A DNA stretch of 64,000 bases from Chromatiaceae bacterium (GTDB lineage Bacteria; Pseudomonadota; Gammaproteobacteria; Chromatiales; Chromatiaceae), in contig JACKMT010000002.1 of assembly GCA_024235255.1 (NCBI GenBank), forward strand, positions 620,001 through 684,000, given 5' to 3'. The notes beneath the pieces are model-generated. The model worked only from the letters and a program-made list of their open reading frames with translations. It was not told the DNA's origin and made no database searches. Shown one piece after another: positions 62,808 through 64,000 of the stretch. The translations under genes and the position numbers were made by a program. Within the stretch, counting starts at the first letter, position 1; each line of letters starts with the position of its first letter.

Positions 62808-62870
62808 CCATTGTCATAGGTCAAAATTACCGCTCTGTCTGACCATTCCACGCTACCCTTGAGCAAGTAT

Positions 62871-63776
62871 ATGTTGCGATTGCTGCTTACCATTCTAGCC
62901 CTTCCTCTTCTGGTTTTCCCGCTGACTGTGGCGGCGCGTGAGTTTCCGTTGCCGCTGCCTGGCAACGATGCGGTCGGTGAGATATCGAGCATCACCAGCC
63001 GTTACGAGGATACCCTTTCGGATATCGGGCGCGCCAACAATCTCGGCTTCCTGGAGGTCAGCGAGGCCAATCCGGGAGTCGATCCCTGGTTGCCGGGTGA
63101 GGGACTGGAGATCATGCTGCCCACCCAGTTTCTGCTGCCCCCCGGTCCGCGTGAAGGGATAGTGATCAACCTGGCTGAGTTGCGCATGTACTTCTACCCG
63201 AAGGGGGAGAATCGAGTCGTCACCTACCCACTTGGAATTGGCCGCGAAGGCTGGTCAACACCGGTCAGTGATACACGTGTCACCAGCAAGCGACCCAATC
63301 CGAGCTGGACGCCACCCGAGTCGATTCGGCTGGAACATCTTGCACAGGGAGACGCGCTGCCCAAAGTGGTGCCTCCGGGACCCGACAATCCGCTCGGCGC
63401 CTACGCTATCTACCTGGCGCTACCCGGTTACCTGCTGCACGGCACCAACAAACCATTCGGCGTTGGCCTGCGCGTCAGCCACGGCTGTATCAGGTTCTAT
63501 CCGGAAGATATTGAGAAGCTCTTTCCGCGGGTTGCGATCGGCACCCGTGTGCGCATCATCAATGAGCCGTACAAATTGGGCTGGATAAACGGGCGGCTCT
63601 ATATCGAAGCCCATCTGCCCTTGAGCGAGCAGCAGATGAGCAGCGGTGTGGATGTCGCCCACCTGAAGGAGGCGGTCGCCGCGGCCATTGGATCGCGCCG
63701 TGTAACGATCGACTGGGATACATTGATTGAAGCTGCGTTGACGCACAATGGGATTCCGGTACCAATCTCCCGCTGA
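62871..63776 (+). CDS. L,D-transpeptidase (ErfK/YbiS/YcfS/YnhG type)
   Basis: About 301 residues from ATG 62871 (GAG seven bases upstream; a TTG at 62859 would add 4 residues). A signal peptide (MLRLLLTILALPLLVFPLTV) is followed by a short LysM-like region (DTLSDIGRANNLG) and a YkuD catalytic domain ending in HGTNKPFGVGLRVSHGCIRF, with nucleophile Cys and both His present. It makes 3-3 crosslinks or links Lpp to peptidoglycan. The neighbouring Lpp-like gene supports the latter. Confidence 0.95.
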   Translation: MLRLLLTILALPLLVFPLTVAAREFPLPLPGNDAVGEISSITSRYEDTLSDIGRANNLGFLEVSEANPGVDPWLPGEGLEIMLPTQFLLPPGPREGIVINLAELRMYFYPKGENRVVTYPLGIGREGWSTPVSDTRVTSKRPNPSWTPPESIRLEHLAQGDALPKVVPPGPDNPLGAYAIYLALPGYLLHGTNKPFGVGLRVSHGCIRFYPEDIEKLFPRVAIGTRVRIINEPYKLGWINGRLYIEAHLPLSEQQMSSGVDVAHLKEAVAAAIGSRRVTIDWDTLIEAALTHNGIPVPISR

Positions 63777-63793
63777 CGGGGGAGCGGTACCGG
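63756..63793. terminator. Strong hairpin at the convergent 3' ends
   Basis: CCGGTACC and GGTACCGG enclose a further CTCCC/GGGAG stem, giving a long near-perfect stem-loop across the stop codon of the transpeptidase gene. No T-run follows, so Rho-independent termination is not assured. It lies between two convergent genes and could serve both. Confidence 0.6.
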
Positions 63794-63840
63794 AGAAGTG
63801 CAAGCATCAGTGCAGTGTTGCACCGCACCGATGGTATTAC

Positions 63841-64000
63841 TTATTTGCGCATTGCCTTGCTGAAAATGCGATTGCAGCGCTCGGAGCACTCATCTGCCTG
63901 ATTTTGCGCCGCCGTGGCCGCATCCATGGCAGACGAAGCCTTGGAATCGGCCGCTTTGGCCGCTGCCATGGCGGCCTCAGCGCTCGCCTGCGCCTGATCA
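63841..64000 (-). CDS. Lpp/OprI-like alanine-zipper outer-membrane lipoprotein (5' end outside window)
   Basis: The last 52 codons read ASAEAAMAAAKAADSKASSA, then NQADECSERCNRIFSKAMRK and a TAA. The Ala-rich heptad pattern matches the Lpp-type zipper, and the basic K at the end matches the residue linked to peptidoglycan. Two cysteines near the C-terminus (ECSERC) are unusual. The lipobox and start lie beyond the right edge. Confidence 0.65.
   Translation of the reverse strand, partial: DQAQASAEAAMAAAKAADSKASSAMDAATAAQNQADECSERCNRIFSKAMRK

Noticed and set aside
1..64000. CRISPR array, rRNA or intact insertion sequence
   Set aside because: No regular direct repeats with spacers, no rRNA-like stretch and no transposase with terminal inverted repeats were seen.

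Overview
The window reads as one contiguous piece of a GC-rich Gammaproteobacterium. The call rests on the mutY-yggX pair, an Lpp/OprI-like alanine-zipper protein, a garD close to the E. coli type, and a tRNA-Phe with encoded CCA. I cannot assign a genus. No rRNA, CRISPR array or intact insertion sequence was seen.

Layout. (1) Positions 1-24,100, minus strand: a complete extracellular contractile injection system (eCIS, Afp/PVC-like). In transcription order it encodes a DUF4255 terminator, an unknown protein, one sheath, two tubes, a DUF5908 peptide, a LysM adaptor, a VgrG-like spike, a PAAR tip, a gp25 wedge, a gp6/Afp11-like baseplate protein, a fibre-like protein, an Afp12-like baseplate protein, a tape measure and an AAA+ ATPase. 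Two unusual membrane proteins follow in the same direction: a large protein with two peptidoglycan-binding-like repeats and a GH18-like domain, and a protein resembling pentameric ligand-gated channels, which runs off the left edge. A good sigma-70-type promoter precedes the operon at about 24,054-24,081. (2) 24,390-31,800: two tandem, clearly duplicated STAND NTPase genes. The first carries SEFIR, NTPase, TPR, alpha/beta-hydrolase and a C-terminal death-like adaptor. The second begins with the same adaptor type and is frameshifted near its end. Both sides are flanked by decayed pieces of what looks like one protein family. (3) 31,953-33,365: a DUF4157 protein, the classic eCIS cargo type, with an A11 tract upstream of its HEAWH motif. 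(4) 33,600-38,650: ApbE, a pentapeptide-repeat protein with an extra C-terminal domain, a TPR membrane protein and a bacterial voltage-gated sodium channel.

(5) 38,847-61,398: a probable tRNA-Phe genomic island of about 22.5 kb. The right end is tRNA-Phe with a twice-frameshifted tyrosine integrase against its 3' end. The left end is a same-orientation copy of the tRNA 3' half (32 of 35 bases). Inside are a broken galactarate/glycerate module (dehydrogenase and TctA fragments, glycerate kinase, garD, a permease), then a long minus-strand defence operon (hipBA, hsdM, hsdS, ImmA/IrrE plus PIN pair, nucleotidyltransferase, four-helix-bundle protein, hsdR), a second decayed integrase, a large secreted beta-propeller protein and a truncated CBS protein. 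(6) 61,400-64,000: housekeeping genes yggX, mutY, an L,D-transpeptidase and the 3' end of an lpp-like gene.

How the parts may fit (inference): the eCIS operon builds a secreted contractile needle and the DUF4157 protein is a candidate payload. The STAND pair, the R-M operon and the toxin-antitoxin genes form a conflict arsenal around it. Family names rest on motif recognition by eye, not on searches.
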